DNA of 64,000 nucleotides, from the NCBI GenBank assembly GCA_916048095.2, contig OU696573.1:62001-126000 (forward strand), written 5' to 3'. The DNA is from Sacculina carcini. Taxonomy: Eukaryota > Arthropoda > Thecostraca > Sacculinidae. Positions within the stretch are counted from its first letter, which is position 1; each line of letters opens with the position of its first letter. The notes under the pieces were generated by a model that was given only the letters and a program-made list of their open reading frames with translations, ran no database searches and was not told the origin of the DNA. A program made the position numbers and the translations under genes. This document shows, piece by piece, positions 50,387-63,400 of the stretch.

Positions 50387-53300
50387 ATGGGACGTAAAGA
50401 TGAAAAGGGCGATAAGAAAAGTAGATTCAAGGTGGATTACTTGAGACACATCGAAGAAAAAACGCAACAGCGTTGGAGTGACGATCGTGTGTTTGAAGTA
50501 GACGCACATGAAGCTGGTGAGGAAGTGCTCAAGTATTTTGCGACTTTTCCGTATCCCTACATGAACGGGAGACTCCATTTGGGTCATACATTTAGTCTGT
50601 CGAAATGTGAGTTCAGTATCGGTTTTCAGAGGCTTCTCGGCAAATCCTGTTTGTTTCCATTTGGCTTTCATTGCACCGGTATGCCAATCAAGGCGTGTGC
50701 AGACAAGTTAAAACGGGAGATGGAGCGGTTCGGTAATCCTCCTAGTTTTCCTGACGTTGTTGATGACCCGGCAGAACCTGCTCAATGCAGCAATGGTGTC
50801 AAAGACAAATCGAAAAGCACAAAAAGCAAGGCTGCGGCTAAAGCCGGGAATTGCTCATATCAGTGGGAAATTATGCGCAACCTGGGACTCTCAGACGACC
50901 AAATTCCGATGTTTGCCGATGCCAATTACTGGCTACAGTATTTCCCTCCGCTTGCTAAAAGTGATCTAATCAAAATGGGAGTTAAGGTTGATTGGCGCCG
51001 TTCTTTCATCACAACTGACGCTAATGCGTATTACGATTCATTCGTTCAGTGGCAATTCCAACTTTTGAAAGAGAGGGGTAAAATCAAGTATGGCAAAAGA
51101 TATACAATTTTTTCTCCACTTGATAACCAACCCTGCATGGACCATGACAGAAGTGTTGGTGAGGGTGTTGCTCCTCAAGAGTACACTTTGATAAAACTCA
51201 AGGTAAACGGTTCACTGGAAGAACTATCAAGTCGACTGTCAAATAATGTGTTTTTGGTTGCGGCTACTCTCCGTCCTGAGACCATGTATGGCCAAACAAA
51301 TTGCTGGGTCAGCCCAGATATAGTGTATGTGGCGTTTGAGACATCAGCTGGTGAAATTTTCATCAGTACGAGACGTGCCGCACGCAATATGTCATATCAA
51401 GGAATGACCCCAAGGGATGGCCAAGTTGACGTTATTCAAGAGATTTCTGGCTCAAAGTTGATTGGACTATCGTTATTTGCTCCGTTGAGTTCTTATGTCA
51501 ATGTGTACACCTTGCCCATGATGACAATCAAGGAGGATAAAGGCACAGGTATTGTCACTTCTGTACCGTCTGATTCTCCAGATGATCTTATGGCACTCAC
51601 GGATTTGAAAAATAAAAAAGCGTTCCGGGAGAAATACAATGTCTCAGATGACATGGTTCTTCCATACGATCCTGTGCCCATTATAGATGTTCCGGATTTC
51701 GGAGACAAATGTGCAGTCAGTGTATGTAACTCGCTTAAGATTCAAAGTCAGAACGACTCGGAGAAGTTGTCCAAGGCCAAGGAAATGGTGTACTTGAAAA
51801 GTTTTTACGATGGTGTTATGCTTACTGGTGTCCACAAAGGCAGACCTGTCCAAGAAGTCAAAAAGCTCATTCAGAAAGACTTGATTGATGGTAAACTTGC
51901 CGTGTTGTATCAAGAACCAGAAAAGTTGATTGTGTCTCGTTCTGGTGATGAGTGCATTGTTGCACTTTGTGATCAATGGTATCTTGACTATGGTGAAACA
52001 GAATGGCGCATTAAAACCGGCGAGCATCTTTCTAAGGTACAAACATATCATGATGAATCGCGCAACAATTTCAACTCAACACTGAATTGGTTGCATGAGC
52101 ATGCGTGTTCTCGCACATATGGTCTCGGCTCAAGATTGCCCTGGGATAAGGATTGGCTTATCGAATCTTTGTCTGACTCAACTATATATATGGCGTACTA
52201 TACTGTGGCACATATATTGCAGAATGATGCGTTTGATGGTAAAGCGACCGGAGGTAGAGAGCCTGTTGTGCAGCCTAAGTGGCTCACCAGAGATGTTTGG
52301 GATTACATTTTTTGTCAGACACAAACTCCTCCTGAAACTGAAATTCCTTCTGACATCTTGGAGAAGATGAAAAATGAATTTTGTTTCTGGTATCCAGTGG
52401 ACTTGAGAGCTTCAGGTAAGGATTTAATACCGAACCATCTAACCTACTTCTTGTACAACCACACTGCCATTTGGCCCGAAAATGCAGAGCTGTGGCCTCG
52501 TTCTATTCGAGCCAATGGCCATTTAATGCTCAATTCTGAGAAGATGTCGAAATCTACGGGCAATTTTTTGACACTGTCAGAAGCGGTTGACAAGTTTTCT
52601 GCCGACGGCATGCGGCTTTGTCTGGCAGACGCAGGGGATTCATTGGAGGATGCGAATTTCGTTGAGTCATCAGCAGACTCTGGCATCCTTCGTCTGTACA
52701 CATTTATTGAATGGGTTAAAGAAATGGTCGAATTAAGGGACACGCTGCGAGATGATTGCATTCTCACGTTCAATGACAAGGTGTTCTCCAATGCAATGGA
52801 TTCTAAAATTGTTCAGACTGCAGCGAATTATGAAAATATGGTTTTCAAAGAAGCCCTTAGGACCGGGTTTTTCGAATATCAGGGTATCCGTGATACATAC
52901 AGAGATCAGTGTTGTGCTCGGACGCCCATGCGCAGGGATCTCGTTTTCAGGTTCATTGAAACACAAGCTTTGATATTGAGTCCCATATGCCCGCACACCG
53001 CCGAAGAAGTTTGGCAACTCATCGGCAACTCAGGTAGTATAATGTGCGCACGTTGGCCTTCGGTTTCTGCGGTCGATCAAGCGATCATCAAATCAGGAGA
53101 GTATCTGTCTGCAGCTGCTCATTCTTTTCGGGTGAAGCTGAAAAACTACAAAATTCCGTCGAAAAAGAAGACTCATGAAGTTATTCCGGAAGAACAGCGT
53201 CCTACACACGCGACGGTCTGGGTGGCCAAAACTTATCCACCGTGGCAATGCTGTATTTTGGAACAGCTTAAAAGCATGCTATCTGATTCCGGTCACCTTC

Positions 53301-53941
53301 CAGATAATAAAGTCATCGCTTCGGAAATGTCCAAAATTGGAGATTTGAAAAAACATATGAAGAAGGTTATGCCTTTCGTTCAGACTGTCAAAGAACGAGT
53401 TACTACAATTGGTGTTAACGCGTTGAACTTGACACTGGACTTTGACGAGCTGGAGGTTGTACGCGAGAATGTTGACTATCTTTTGTCGACTCTTGTGTTG
53501 GATAATCTTGATATACAAGTGTCTCATGAAGCTGCTGATTCGAAGATACGTGAAGAGTGTTGTCCTGGGTATCCGTACATCGTTTTCCGCTGCGAATCAT
53601 CTTTGTCACTTACTTTGGTAAATCCGCAACCAAGGTCGGGCTATTTTTCAATGGAATTGCCTATAATGGAAGGTGACACGGTAGAGAAACTGGTGTCCAG
53701 GTTACTCAGTCGTCTTCATGATGTTCGTGCTCGTGATGCATCTCAAGTCAAGCTTATGCGCTATATTGATCCTGTGATGGGGCCGCGTTGTATGCCCACG
53801 TTTGGTGATCCTACTGTTGGCTTGGCGTCTCTTGCAGATGCGCTCGTGTTCCATGTTGATGTGAAGCGCGGAGTTGTTTCAGTTTCTGATGGTCAGTCCA
53901 ATATTGATGTTGGGTCTCGGCTGGTTTATTTTATATCATGA
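50387..53941 (+). CDS. LARS1: Leucyl-tRNA synthetase, cytoplasmic
   Basis: One intronless frame of 1184 aa (human LARS1 1176). The frame is open further upstream, but [11 protein letters not shown] at 50387 matches the short basic N-terminus of the family. Class I signature HLGH (residues 64-67, in [15 protein letters not shown]) and KMSKS (719-723, in [15 protein letters not shown]) are intact. The CP1 editing domain is present: [36 protein letters not shown] and NMSYQG. The eukaryotic C-terminal extension closes the protein ([27 protein letters not shown]). The enzyme charges tRNA-Leu in the cytosol, sits in the multisynthetase complex in animals, and acts as a leucine sensor for mTORC1 in mammals. 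The absence of introns is unusual for this gene in animals. Confidence 0.98.
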   Translation: MGRKDEKGDKKSRFKVDYLRHIEEKTQQRWSDDRVFEVDAHEAGEEVLKYFATFPYPYMNGRLHLGHTFSLSKCEFSIGFQRLLGKSCLFPFGFHCTGMPIKACADKLKREMERFGNPPSFPDVVDDPAEPAQCSNGVKDKSKSTKSKAAAKAGNCSYQWEIMRNLGLSDDQIPMFADANYWLQYFPPLAKSDLIKMGVKVDWRRSFITTDANAYYDSFVQWQFQLLKERGKIKYGKRYTIFSPLDNQPCMDHDRSVGEGVAPQEYTLIKLKVNGSLEELSSRLSNNVFLVAATLRPETMYGQTNCWVSPDIVYVAFETSAGEIFISTRRAARNMSYQGMTPRDGQVDVIQEISGSKLIGLSLFAPLSSYVNVYTLPMMTIKEDKGTGIVTSVPSDSPDDLMALTDLKNKKAFREKYNVSDDMVLPYDPVPIIDVPDFGDKCAVSVCNSLKIQSQNDSEKLSKAKEMVYLKSFYDGVMLTGVHKGRPVQEVKKLIQKDLIDGKLAVLYQEPEKLIVSRSGDECIVALCDQWYLDYGETEWRIKTGEHLSKVQTYHDESRNNFNSTLNWLHEHACSRTYGLGSRLPWDKDWLIESLSDSTIYMAYYTVAHILQNDAFDGKATGGREPVVQPKWLTRDVWDYIFCQTQTPPETEIPSDILEKMKNEFCFWYPVDLRASGKDLIPNHLTYFLYNHTAIWPENAELWPRSIRANGHLMLNSEKMSKSTGNFLTLSEAVDKFSADGMRLCLADAGDSLEDANFVESSADSGILRLYTFIEWVKEMVELRDTLRDDCILTFNDKVFSNAMDSKIVQTAANYENMVFKEALRTGFFEYQGIRDTYRDQCCARTPMRRDLVFRFIETQALILSPICPHTAEEVWQLIGNSGSIMCARWPSVSAVDQAIIKSGEYLSAAAHSFRVKLKNYKIPSKKKTHEVIPEEQRPTHATVWVAKTYPPWQCCILEQLKSMLSDSGHLPDNKVIASEMSKIGDLKKHMKKVMPFVQTVKERVTTIGVNALNLTLDFDELEVVRENVDYLLSTLVLDNLDIQVSHEAADSKIREECCPGYPYIVFRCESSLSLTLVNPQPRSGYFSMELPIMEGDTVEKLVSRLLSRLHDVRARDASQVKLMRYIDPVMGPRCMPTFGDPTVGLASLADALVFHVDVKRGVVSVSDGQSNIDVGSRLVYFIS

Positions 53942-55278
53942 CTGAGTGCTGCTTGTTTTCTCGCGCTTGACGTGGTATCTCGTCGTTTCAATGACTCGTG
54001 TTCCTGTGTTGGCGTACAATATATGGTGAGCTTGTGAATGTGCTTGTATATAGATCTGCAGCTTGGTGTTTTCACTTGAATACATCGCATATTTGAATTC
54101 AACCTTGTATAACATATGGTAAGCCACGGAAAATTCTGTCATGAAGTAAATGTTCTTGGCATGTTCTTAGTGTTTAGTGATACGCCGTAGAGCATACAGT
54201 AATGTTTCATGTTGAATCATTAGCACTACTGGACGGGCAGAAACAGATATTACAGATATACACACGTATGGGCGCAGGTATATTCACAATCTGACACCGA
54301 ATGAACGCGGGCATCACGACCAGCGCTTGCGCTTCGTGAAAACAAGAACGACATAGAAAACGATGAAAGCGAAGAACGAGTAACACAGACGAAATTGTAC
54401 TAAAATCGCGTCTGATGTTCAGCACCTGGACGCACAATTGAGTGATGAGCAGGACAAAGGTGCTTGAGAACTTCCAGCATGTACGAGTATGCTGGTCAGT
54501 AAATATATGTTATATCGCCAAAATGAATAAGAAATAACACCGTAGACGAAAAAGCCACAAACGACATGAAAATTAGCGGGATATCTTTGCTCTGCATGAT
54601 CGTAGGACTAGCGCAATAGAATTCACCGCAGAAAACAGCGCATGGTTGTTATACTGATACAGTAAATTCCATCCTGACAAGACCAAGCTGCACACTCGCT
54701 CCGTCTCTCGTCCGTGATGCAGTCACATAGCTGCCACCACACACTGGCCTCAACAATACTCAATATGCACCAATTATCAGAGAGAATACATTTCACTTAT
54801 GGTAGTGAACAAAATACGCGTTCAAACAAACAGTCAAAAACATGCTCAATCCTGTCCTCCACAAAACAGTCACTCAGCACACACCAATGCTCTCAGCAAA
54901 CCATATAAACGGTTGAATATAAACGTATAGTTTGTCCGACGATGCATGATTCCCATAAAATTAGATCTGCATTGCACGCGCAAAACATAGAAGAACACTT
55001 TTCTGTTGCAACTTAGACGAAAATATGTGTATGCGTGTGTGTATGAAGATCGGCAGGCACTTGGGGCCAGCATAACTATAACAGACACGTTTTACTAAAT
55101 AAAACGATAACAACGAATAAACTCATCGATCAAACACGTGCACAGCAGTATAAACGAACAGGGTAGGTGAGTCACATCGAAAAAGATACCATATTTACAA
55201 CACACGCTCGTATAGCACAACACACGTTCAACGTCCAAACAGAACGACCACGTGCGCTACGACGACGATAGCAGAGGT
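53942..55278. other. Spacer between convergent LARS1 and the RBL gene
   Basis: 1.3 kb containing both 3' UTRs. No convincing exon, RNA gene or repeat family was found, and no canonical AATAAA in a clear position. Confidence 0.4.
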
Positions 55279-58200
55279 CTAATTCTTCGATTGTGCTTGT
55301 CGATGGTCGATGACACGTCTGAGACGAGCCTTGAACTTCTCTTGAGGCTGCGAGGCGGACGCGACGGTCGCCGTGCACGACGTGGCCAGCAGATGCTGAC
55401 GTGGCAGGTGAACGCCGCCGGCGACCGCCGCCGCCGGACTCGCTGCCATCACGTGCAGCACGCGCGGACTGGTGAGAGCGCGACGCCGCGGCGAGATGCG
55501 CGCCGAAGCGACCTGCACGGCCGACCACACAGGAAGTGGCGGCGGTGAGCTGAGCATGGCGTTGATGGAACGCAGATCGTTGGCAGGCGACTGACTGAAG
55601 CTGTAGCTGCGCACAGCACCGCGTTCGTTGAGCGCCAGTGCCGGCGGCTGCTTGAGTGGACTGACGTAGACCGAGTTGCACACGCGTCGGCTGAACGAGA
55701 GCGGCGAGTGGCGCGGCGACGGCAGCGGAGACAGTGGCGGACGAGCGTCTCCCGGCCGTGTGAAGCGACCGAGGAATGTCTTGACGCGCTGCACGAACAC
55801 CTGGTTGTAGAACTGAATGATGTCGCCGCGCTGCTCGTCGCGGTCCTCGAAGCGGTAGTTGGTCGCGCTGCCGGCCAACTGCGACGGCGTAGGAGGACAC
55901 GCCGCAGCCTCCTCGCGCTGCACGACGCACGGCTGGGGAGTGTCAGTGGAGGCGGCGCTGGCACTCACGCCTAGCAACACCGAGCGATACACGTGCGAGC
56001 TGGCCTGCGGCTGAAAACGGTACTTGCAAATGATATCTGTGAACTTCTTGTTGATGCCGAACGCCTTGCACACGACGAACACGCTGGACATGATGAGCTG
56101 GTCGAGGTGGCGCCCTTGCATTACCTCTATGTGATGCACTATCACGTACTCGAACACTGTCCAGATGGTCTGACGCAACTCGCAGCCCAGCTCGAGCCGG
56201 CTGCAAAGCTCGCGCATGCGCACCCACGCCAAGTGATAAAACTTTCTGAAAAACAAACCAAGTGAACTCTGTTTATTCTTGGCGGGAGGCGGTTCGTGGA
56301 AGACACCAGTGGCTGGTCGCTGATGAACGGCAGGATCGTTGGCATGGCTCGACCTCGCCTGGCCATTCTCCGACGGCATCGACGCCCCACCAAACGTCAG
56401 CACGCGCGTGTGCGTCGGCTTGACTGACAGCCGGGTCATGGGGGACGTCATGGACGCCGGCGTGCCGGAGCTGCTCGTGGCAGGTGCGTCAAACAGTCGC
56501 CGTCGCGCGCTCGACGACACGGGCGACATGAAGCGCTCCGACGCCATGCTGCTGAGCGGCGACTGGTGGCAGCCGGCAGTCGGACGGTCCATGCACACGC
56601 GCCGAATGCCGCCCCGCAGCGACGCGCCGAGAGGCGTGGGCGCGACGACCGGCAGACGTGTCACCTCGTCGCCGTCCGAGCTCGGCAGTGACACGGTTTC
56701 GCTGGAAGGAATTACTGTTCCGGCAGCCTCGACCACCGTCCACAGGCGCGAGCTGCTGCGCCACGCCATCGAGTCGAGCACCAGCTCCTCTACCTTACTG
56801 AGGTGCTTGATGATGTCGCGACACAGCGCCTGCTCCTCACGAATTATCACCTCTAGCAACTTGTAGAAGTCGTACGGCTCAATGGCCAGAGCTTCGAGCA
56901 GCCACGGAAACTCAAGCGACACGGTGTTGTACGAGTAGAGCACAATCTCAAGACAACACGAGAACAGACACCGATGAAACACGACCTGCTTGAGCAATCC
57001 GAGCAGATCAACGCTGGGCTTGCGACGTCGCTCAGACAACACAATGTTCTCCAACTGCTTGAAGTAGAGCGTTGTGGCCATGGTGAAGCGACGACCGACC
57101 ACTTGCCGAGCTTCCATTTGACCGTCGAATTGTGCACAACACGCAGTCATGAACTGTGCCTCCATCTCGCCCAGCAACGACGAGATCAACTGGCACAGAT
57201 TGGGAGCAGTGCAGTCGTCGGCGAGAGCGGCCGCATTCTCACTGGTCTCATCCAGCAGGGATCGCAGCGTTTCACTCGGCTGTGGCTGTCTGCCAGTGAG
57301 CAGTGCTTGCAGGCGCGCCACGCTCTGCATCGACACGGACACCAGGCCTCCCGCCGCCTCACTGCCACACCGACCACTCGACTTTGTCAGGTAGCCGCGA
57401 CCCGTCAGCGGAGTTGTGGGCACCAGCGGTTCCGGATCAGCGTTTTCCAGCATCAACGTGCGTCGCAGCATGATCCGGTGCGCCAAGTCACCGGCCATCA
57501 CGCTGTAGTTGTTCAGCCGACTAGGCATTCCGATCTCTTGCAGCGCGCGATCACCGAGAAATGTGCGCTCGTCGAAATTTCCGCAGGTCAACAAGTACTC
57601 TTCGTAGAGCTTGTTCATGCTCTTGCAGTTGACCTCAAAGAAGTCGACATCGATGAGGCCGCGAGTGGTGCGCATGTCACCCACAAGCACGCCGTTGTTG
57701 CACAGCATCGACAATTTCTCGCGCAAGCTGTGTTGCCGCACTCCCTTCACCTCGATGGTCAGGCCGTCGAAATTGTCGCAGAGAAACTCGAGTACGCACG
57801 GGGGCTCGCTGGGAGGCACGTAGTCGGTGGTGGCGAAATTGGCTGGCAGCGCTCCAGATGCGGCGTTCAGCAGGTCCCGCCGGTCGGCCACCACGACGGC
57901 CGCGTGCACGAAATCCACGCAGGCCAGCAGCAAGTGGTAGGTGCCGACCAGGTCGCACGTGACAGACGCGATCTGCGACTTGACCAGCACGAACAAAGTC
58001 CACGTGAAGCGGAGCAGCTCTGCGCGCGTGCACGGCAATCGACGCTGCTTGCGCGAGCGCGGGGGTCGTGCCGGCTCGCCACTCGGGTCGCCGAAGAGCC
58101 GCCTGAATATGGGCGTGAAGTAGTTGTTGTAGAGAAACATGGTGACTGCGAAGTTGCGCTGCAGCGTGTCCAGGTTCTTGCGCAGACTGGCCGGCATATT

Positions 58201-58560
58201 GGACATGTCCGCCCACTTGACGCTCTTGTCGAAAAACTCGAGCAGACTGAGTCGGCACGAGCGAAGCAGACGCGTCAGACTGATGAAGTTGCCCTGCACG
58301 TGGCCGTTGTGAGGCGTGACGGCCGGCACGTGACTGGCACGACTGGCCACATACAGTGCGCACGCCAGCCAGTGCAGACAACAGCCCTCGAGCGAGTAAT
58401 GCTGCCGCACCTGGCAGTAGCTGCGCCACGCAGCCGCCACCGAACGAGCGTCCATGTTGAGGTCGAGACAAACCTCGCTGTACTGCTCGTACACGGCATC
58501 TGTTTGAGGAGCTGGGTCCTCGGTGCCGCCGTCTGCCGCAGCCGCCGCTTGACTCGTCAT
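55279..58560 (-). CDS. RBL1: Retinoblastoma-like pocket protein (p107/p130 type)
   Basis: One intronless frame of 1093 aa from the ATG at 58560 (MTSQAAAAADGG). Layout follows RBL1/RBL2: an N-terminal cyclin-like domain (VCLDLNMDARSVAAAW; ACALYVASR), the A half of the pocket (about 390-590: SVARLQALL; VFHRCLFSCCLEIVLYSY; FPWLLEALAIEPYDFYKLLE), a spacer with ARRRLFDAP (about 685), which matches the cyclin-binding RxLF motif of p107/p130, and the B half (about 770-960: KFYHLAWVRMRELC; FGINKKFTDIICKYR). A C-terminal region with many Ser-Pro sites (LSPLPSPRHSPLSF) follows. Such proteins bind E2F/DP and, in DREAM, repress cell-cycle genes until CDKs phosphorylate them. RBL1 versus RBL2 cannot be decided. 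G/C is strongly favoured at third positions, unlike LARS1 next door. Confidence 0.95.
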   Translation of the reverse strand: MTSQAAAAADGGTEDPAPQTDAVYEQYSEVCLDLNMDARSVAAAWRSYCQVRQHYSLEGCCLHWLACALYVASRASHVPAVTPHNGHVQGNFISLTRLLRSCRLSLLEFFDKSVKWADMSNMPASLRKNLDTLQRNFAVTMFLYNNYFTPIFRRLFGDPSGEPARPPRSRKQRRLPCTRAELLRFTWTLFVLVKSQIASVTCDLVGTYHLLLACVDFVHAAVVVADRRDLLNAASGALPANFATTDYVPPSEPPCVLEFLCDNFDGLTIEVKGVRQHSLREKLSMLCNNGVLVGDMRTTRGLIDVDFFEVNCKSMNKLYEEYLLTCGNFDERTFLGDRALQEIGMPSRLNNYSVMAGDLAHRIMLRRTLMLENADPEPLVPTTPLTGRGYLTKSSGRCGSEAAGGLVSVSMQSVARLQALLTGRQPQPSETLRSLLDETSENAAALADDCTAPNLCQLISSLLGEMEAQFMTACCAQFDGQMEARQVVGRRFTMATTLYFKQLENIVLSERRRKPSVDLLGLLKQVVFHRCLFSCCLEIVLYSYNTVSLEFPWLLEALAIEPYDFYKLLEVIIREEQALCRDIIKHLSKVEELVLDSMAWRSSSRLWTVVEAAGTVIPSSETVSLPSSDGDEVTRLPVVAPTPLGASLRGGIRRVCMDRPTAGCHQSPLSSMASERFMSPVSSSARRRLFDAPATSSSGTPASMTSPMTRLSVKPTHTRVLTFGGASMPSENGQARSSHANDPAVHQRPATGVFHEPPPAKNKQSSLGLFFRKFYHLAWVRMRELCSRLELGCELRQTIWTVFEYVIVHHIEVMQGRHLDQLIMSSVFVVCKAFGINKKFTDIICKYRFQPQASSHVYRSVLLGVSASAASTDTPQPCVVQREEAAACPPTPSQLAGSATNYRFEDRDEQRGDIIQFYNQVFVQRVKTFLGRFTRPGDARPPLSPLPSPRHSPLSFSRRVCNSVYVSPLKQPPALALNERGAVRSYSFSQSPANDLRSINAMLSSPPPLPVWSAVQVASARISPRRRALTSPRVLHVMAASPAAAVAGGVHLPRQHLLATSCTATVASASQPQEKFKARLRRVIDHRQAQSKN

Positions 58561-59668
58561 CTGGATGCAATCACGACACAATGACAGCCACAATGGAAAC
58601 GACCAGACATCTTCACCGACTACGGTTGGATATTTCTACATGCCTACTCATTATATGCCTAAAAAACGTTTATATAACGTTGCGCACAGAAGACAACTGT
58701 ATAATCGCATGCAGATACACTCGCATTGGACCAACGTCGTCCACTGGCTTGATCATTTACAAAATCGTCGTTCACTGAATAATCCACCAATAACTTATTC
58801 AACATCCACCGTAGAAAAGTCTACTCAATAATATGAATCAATTCGACATGAGCTGAAAATACCATTTCAAAATGAAACACTGCAAAATATTTAAACGATA
58901 AAATAAGTTGTTTCGAAGACGTGGACATTGATACATTTTCCTTGCTAAATTACCGATGCTGATGAACAGCAATGAAGATATACGAAATTTATTCACACGG
59001 CATTCAATTATTGAACACAATTAAAGAACAATATACTCACGCTTCAACGAAAACTGAGATCCAATAATATATGACACAGTCCGCGGTGCTTGGTGTGTCC
59101 CGCGAAAAGCGCGCTATTTACAATTACTAAAATATAATTATTTGAACAAAAATTTGATCTAAATACGGTTTTTTTGCAATTATAGGCATCATCGTAAGTA
59201 ATTTTAATATGATGCACGAAAATAGATATATTGACAATAGCGTTTCACAGTATTCAGCGCCACCTTACGTTTGTTTCATGCGCGTTGTAATTGGGCACGC
59301 AGCCTTCAATCTATCCTTTCTGCTAGTTTGTCTGGTTCGGTTTTCTTCATTTGCATTTTCTGTATTACTACGGAATGTTTTTTCGGTTGTTCATTACCAA
59401 TTTATTGAATAATAATTTAAATCAGTCAGTTATGGTTTCTGTGCTTTGTTTTTTGCGTGTTGTACTATGTTAAATTAGGTGTTGGTAGGCGTTCGCATAA
59501 TCCTCTTGGCGAGTGAGCCTTTGTAGACTGGTTTAACAGCAATAGCCTGTATTTGACATGGAGCCTATCAGGTCACATTTTGCTGTCATCTCGTGAGAAT
59601 GGACAAAGCGCTGCCTGGTAGTAGTTATAACTAAATTGTGTGTGGCTGTGTGCGTGTTTTCAGCGAGC
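58561..59668. other. Divergent promoter region, RBL / PPP6R
   Basis: 1.1 kb between start codons. AT-rich, without recognisable exon or repeat. A non-coding first exon of the PPP6R gene is likely somewhere here, since the first coding exon begins after TTTTCAG (59657-59663). Confidence 0.4.
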
Positions 59669-60451
59669 ATGTACTGGAGTGAACATTCAATTCCCCAGTC
59701 GAATATCGACGCTCTTCTCGGCAATGAGGTTTGTTTTTGTTTTTATATCTCAAGTGCGACTATCTCACTGAACTCATCAGCTGCATATACTGAACACACG
59801 TGTTCTTTACTGTCACTCATGATCTTGTTCTCTCATATAATTACTACGAGAACATGACGAGTGACCGCGTGTTGTATTTTGTGAATGACTGACTGTGTTT
59901 TTGTATCTTATTCAAGTATTGGCTATTGTCAACTACTCAATGCATTTCTCATGCATGTGTTTGTATGTGTGTGTGTTTTGCAAGCAGGATGTGACTTTGG
60001 AGCAGTTGCTGGACGAGGATGACGTCATCCAGCAGTGCAGTCAGCTTAACAGCAGCCTGGTTGACTTGTCAGTACGACAGTCTGTGTGTCCGCACCTCGC
60101 CTCGCTATCTCTCTGCCTCCTCTCTCCAGCTTCATCACCGTTCTATCTCTATCTCATTGTGTTTGGTGTTCGCTGTGCTGTTTTCACAACCGGATACCCC
60201 ACCACTTCAACCAATTATCGTTCGGGCAGTCGGAAAATTCTCATTGAGCAATTGCATGAAATTCGTATGTTATATGGAGAATGATGGGAGAATTTCTGCG
60301 GAGGATTTTCTTGGCTGACTTTCGTCACACACGGTCTCACTTCAGCTACAAATGTTGTTTATATAATCAAACCATGGATTGGACAAACTTAGTCTTTGTC
60401 GACTTTCATATGCTCACACTTCACAGTTGTTTTCATTCGCTCCATTTGTCA

Positions 60452-60482
<31 letters not shown>

Positions 60483-63400
60483 CAGCTTATGTCGCGCGGA
60501 CGTGTTATCATCGCTGGTGGGACACCTGGTGAACGAGCCTCCCGTGCACGCGACATCGGCGGCGCAGTACCGCCACGCCAGCGTTGCCGTCGAGTTGCTG
60601 GCGTGCAACGTGCCGCCGCTTCTTGATCGTCTGGCGGCCGACCGTCGTCTTCTCGGTCAGTTATATCAGCTGCTGGAGGCGCCGGCGCCACTCAACCCGC
60701 TGCTGGCCAGCTTCTTCTCGCGCGCCTTCTCTCTGCTGCTGCTGCGACACTCGGACCAGGTGCGACTCCCCCCTCTCTCCCCCCTCTCTCTCTCTTGTGT
60801 CAAAACACACGCGCACACATGGTGATTGCACGTGCTTGTGGTGTTGTTGTCGACAGAACCAGGAGGCGTACCAGTGCAATTGCCAGCAGGTGCTGCATTT
60901 CCTGCGAGAGCGCGGCGATTTCGTCGACTTATTGCTGCGTCACATCGGCACTTCGGCAGTGACAGATCTGCTGTGCAGTATCGCGTCGGCCGTCGAACTC
61001 AAGGAGGATCGCACCGCCGCTCTCACCGTCAGTTTTCACTGTCCAAAATCTCCTCTATCTGGGCTGGTATATGACCTGTGCGTTCATGAGCATGCGCCAG
61101 ATATGGAGCATGATTGTGCGCCGTGCAGCGGTTTTATTGCCTCTATCAGTTGTTTGACCATGAGTCGTGTGCTGGTCAACTTGTGTGGCACGACAGTGTA
61201 TCTCACTGATACTGCGAGCTAAACCGTGGCTTTGTGTGTGCAGTGGTTGAATGAGCAGCGATTAGTGCAGCGTCTGGCCGGTGTTATCAGTGACCGCGAG
61301 TCTGCCAGTCGTCAAGACAACGCCGCAGAGGTGCTCGTGTCAATTGTGACGCAGGCGCGCGAGCGTGATGTGCAGAGTGGCGACGGCGAGCCACGTGATC
61401 CCAACCCGCTCGTTGACGCTATCGAGTCGTACGTATTACACTTGTCACCGTCCTGCAAAGCGTCAATTTGCGCCCCGTTTCACCAGCTGGTCAGCTATTC
61501 ATAGCGTCGTGTGTCACTAACAGTCACATGTATGTGTGTGTGTGTGTGTGTCTGATAGGAGCGAGTTGATCGAGTTGCTGCTCGACTCGATGTTGTCCGG
61601 TCTTTCATCAGCAAATGACACCAGTCACGATGACGCAGATACTGGCGACGGTGACGCGTGCCACACACCTGTCGGAGCGGCTGAATGTGACGGTGTGAAC
61701 GTGACTCACTCGCTCGACGATCACACGCCAACGGCCGTCTTGTCAGAAGCGCCCGGCACTGCTGTGGTGCATGGCGTGCGCGTGCTCTTGTGTCTGCTGG
61801 ACACTCAGTCGGGCGATCCGTTGATGACGTCCGCCACCACAGTCACTCAGGACAACGAGAAATCTGCCGCCGGGTCTCCGCTGTCGTCCGACGGTGCCGC
61901 CGCCTCTGTTGTCGCTCTGACGCCGTGCGTGCAGACCGCGTGCACGGCGCTGGTATCACGACTGCCACAACTGCACCAGCTGTTGTTGAGTCCTCCACAC
62001 CGACCGCCACTCAACACCAGCTGCTGTCGACTGCAGCCTCCGCTCGGGGCCGTGCGACTGCATATTGTACAGCTGCTGGTCGCACTGGCTGCCACCGGTA
62101 GTCAAGTAGTGTTCAACGAGCTGAGTCGTCTCGGCACGTCGCAAGTTCTACTGGTCAGCCGCCTCTCACGCATCAAGTCCACATTCACACTTGTATACAC
62201 ATACACATGACACTTGTGACTGATTTTGATGTTTAGTCATAGTGCCATTAAATGTGTGCATGATGTGTTGCAGGATTTGTTTTTTCGTTATTCACTGAAC
62301 AATTTTCTTCACGCGCAAGTGGAGAAGTTCATGAGCTACGTGTTGGTTTGCGAGTGTCGCAGTGTCGACGGCCAGCTGACTGATAACGTGCTGCTAAATC
62401 ACGTGAGTTTTTTCACTGACCACTCGCTGCCACATGTGAGATCGTTCGCTATTATTTTCGTGTATTATTTTCTGTTTGGACCACTGATTAAGTTTTCTAT
62501 TCACTTCTTTTCAAGTCCTTATTTTTACCCTCGGTTATGAACTAGGTTTGTGAAGAAGATTGTGTGTGTTTGGCCGCCGCTGTTTGTTCCTGGTTTTAAA
62601 ACTGTGCTAGAATGTCGTGAATGTGCAAGAACTGTGTGTCTTGTTTGGTGTGATTTCTCTCATTTTCTGTTTGTGATGCTTGTGCGTGTGTGTGTGTGTA
62701 ATGGTGGCAGGTTTTGGTGGAGTGTCGCTTATTGAGACGCATTCTGGACGAGTTTGACGACAATGTTGTCAAACCTGATGTTGACGCAGAGCCCAGGTAA
62801 CAGCGGTGTGCCAACACGCGCGCGCGGGGTGTAATTTCAAAACCTCGCAGCGTAACATCACTTGGGTGTCACAATAGAGTTGGCACTAATTCCCTAGCTA
62901 TTTGTATGAAATATTGAGGACTAGGTGAAGCACAAACATCATCAGTGTCGTTGAGCTATATTGAAGAAGAGTGTTATAACAGTTAATCTAAGCTATGATT
63001 GCGGGTATAAGAAGTGATGTGTGTGTGTGTTTGTGTGGTGGCAGGTGTGCCAGTTCTGTGCGAGCATATCGCGGTCACCTGGTCGTGTTGGCCAACCGCG
63101 TGCATGAGACGAGCAAACGAGGCTGCAACTCGGCTCTGCTGCGACAATTAATCGCCAGCGACGAGGACACACAACAAGCGTGGAACAACTTTGTCGAACA
63201 TCAACTGGCGCAAATCAACGACAGACAGAAGGTGGGTGCCACACTGGTCATCACAGAACAACGCAGTGATTATGTCATACAGGGTGTGGTAGAATTCGGC
63301 AGTGTGTAGTGAAAAGGCTGAGAGTATGGTGGCATTGAGAGCCAGCCGCTTCATTGGCCAGCCGCTTCAGTGTAGCTTTGTGTTGTCTTCATCGGATATT

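Noticed and set aside
56974..58584. 536-codon plus-strand frame opposite the RBL gene
   Set aside because: Antisense shadow of a GC-rich coding frame. No domain, and the composition follows the RBL codons.
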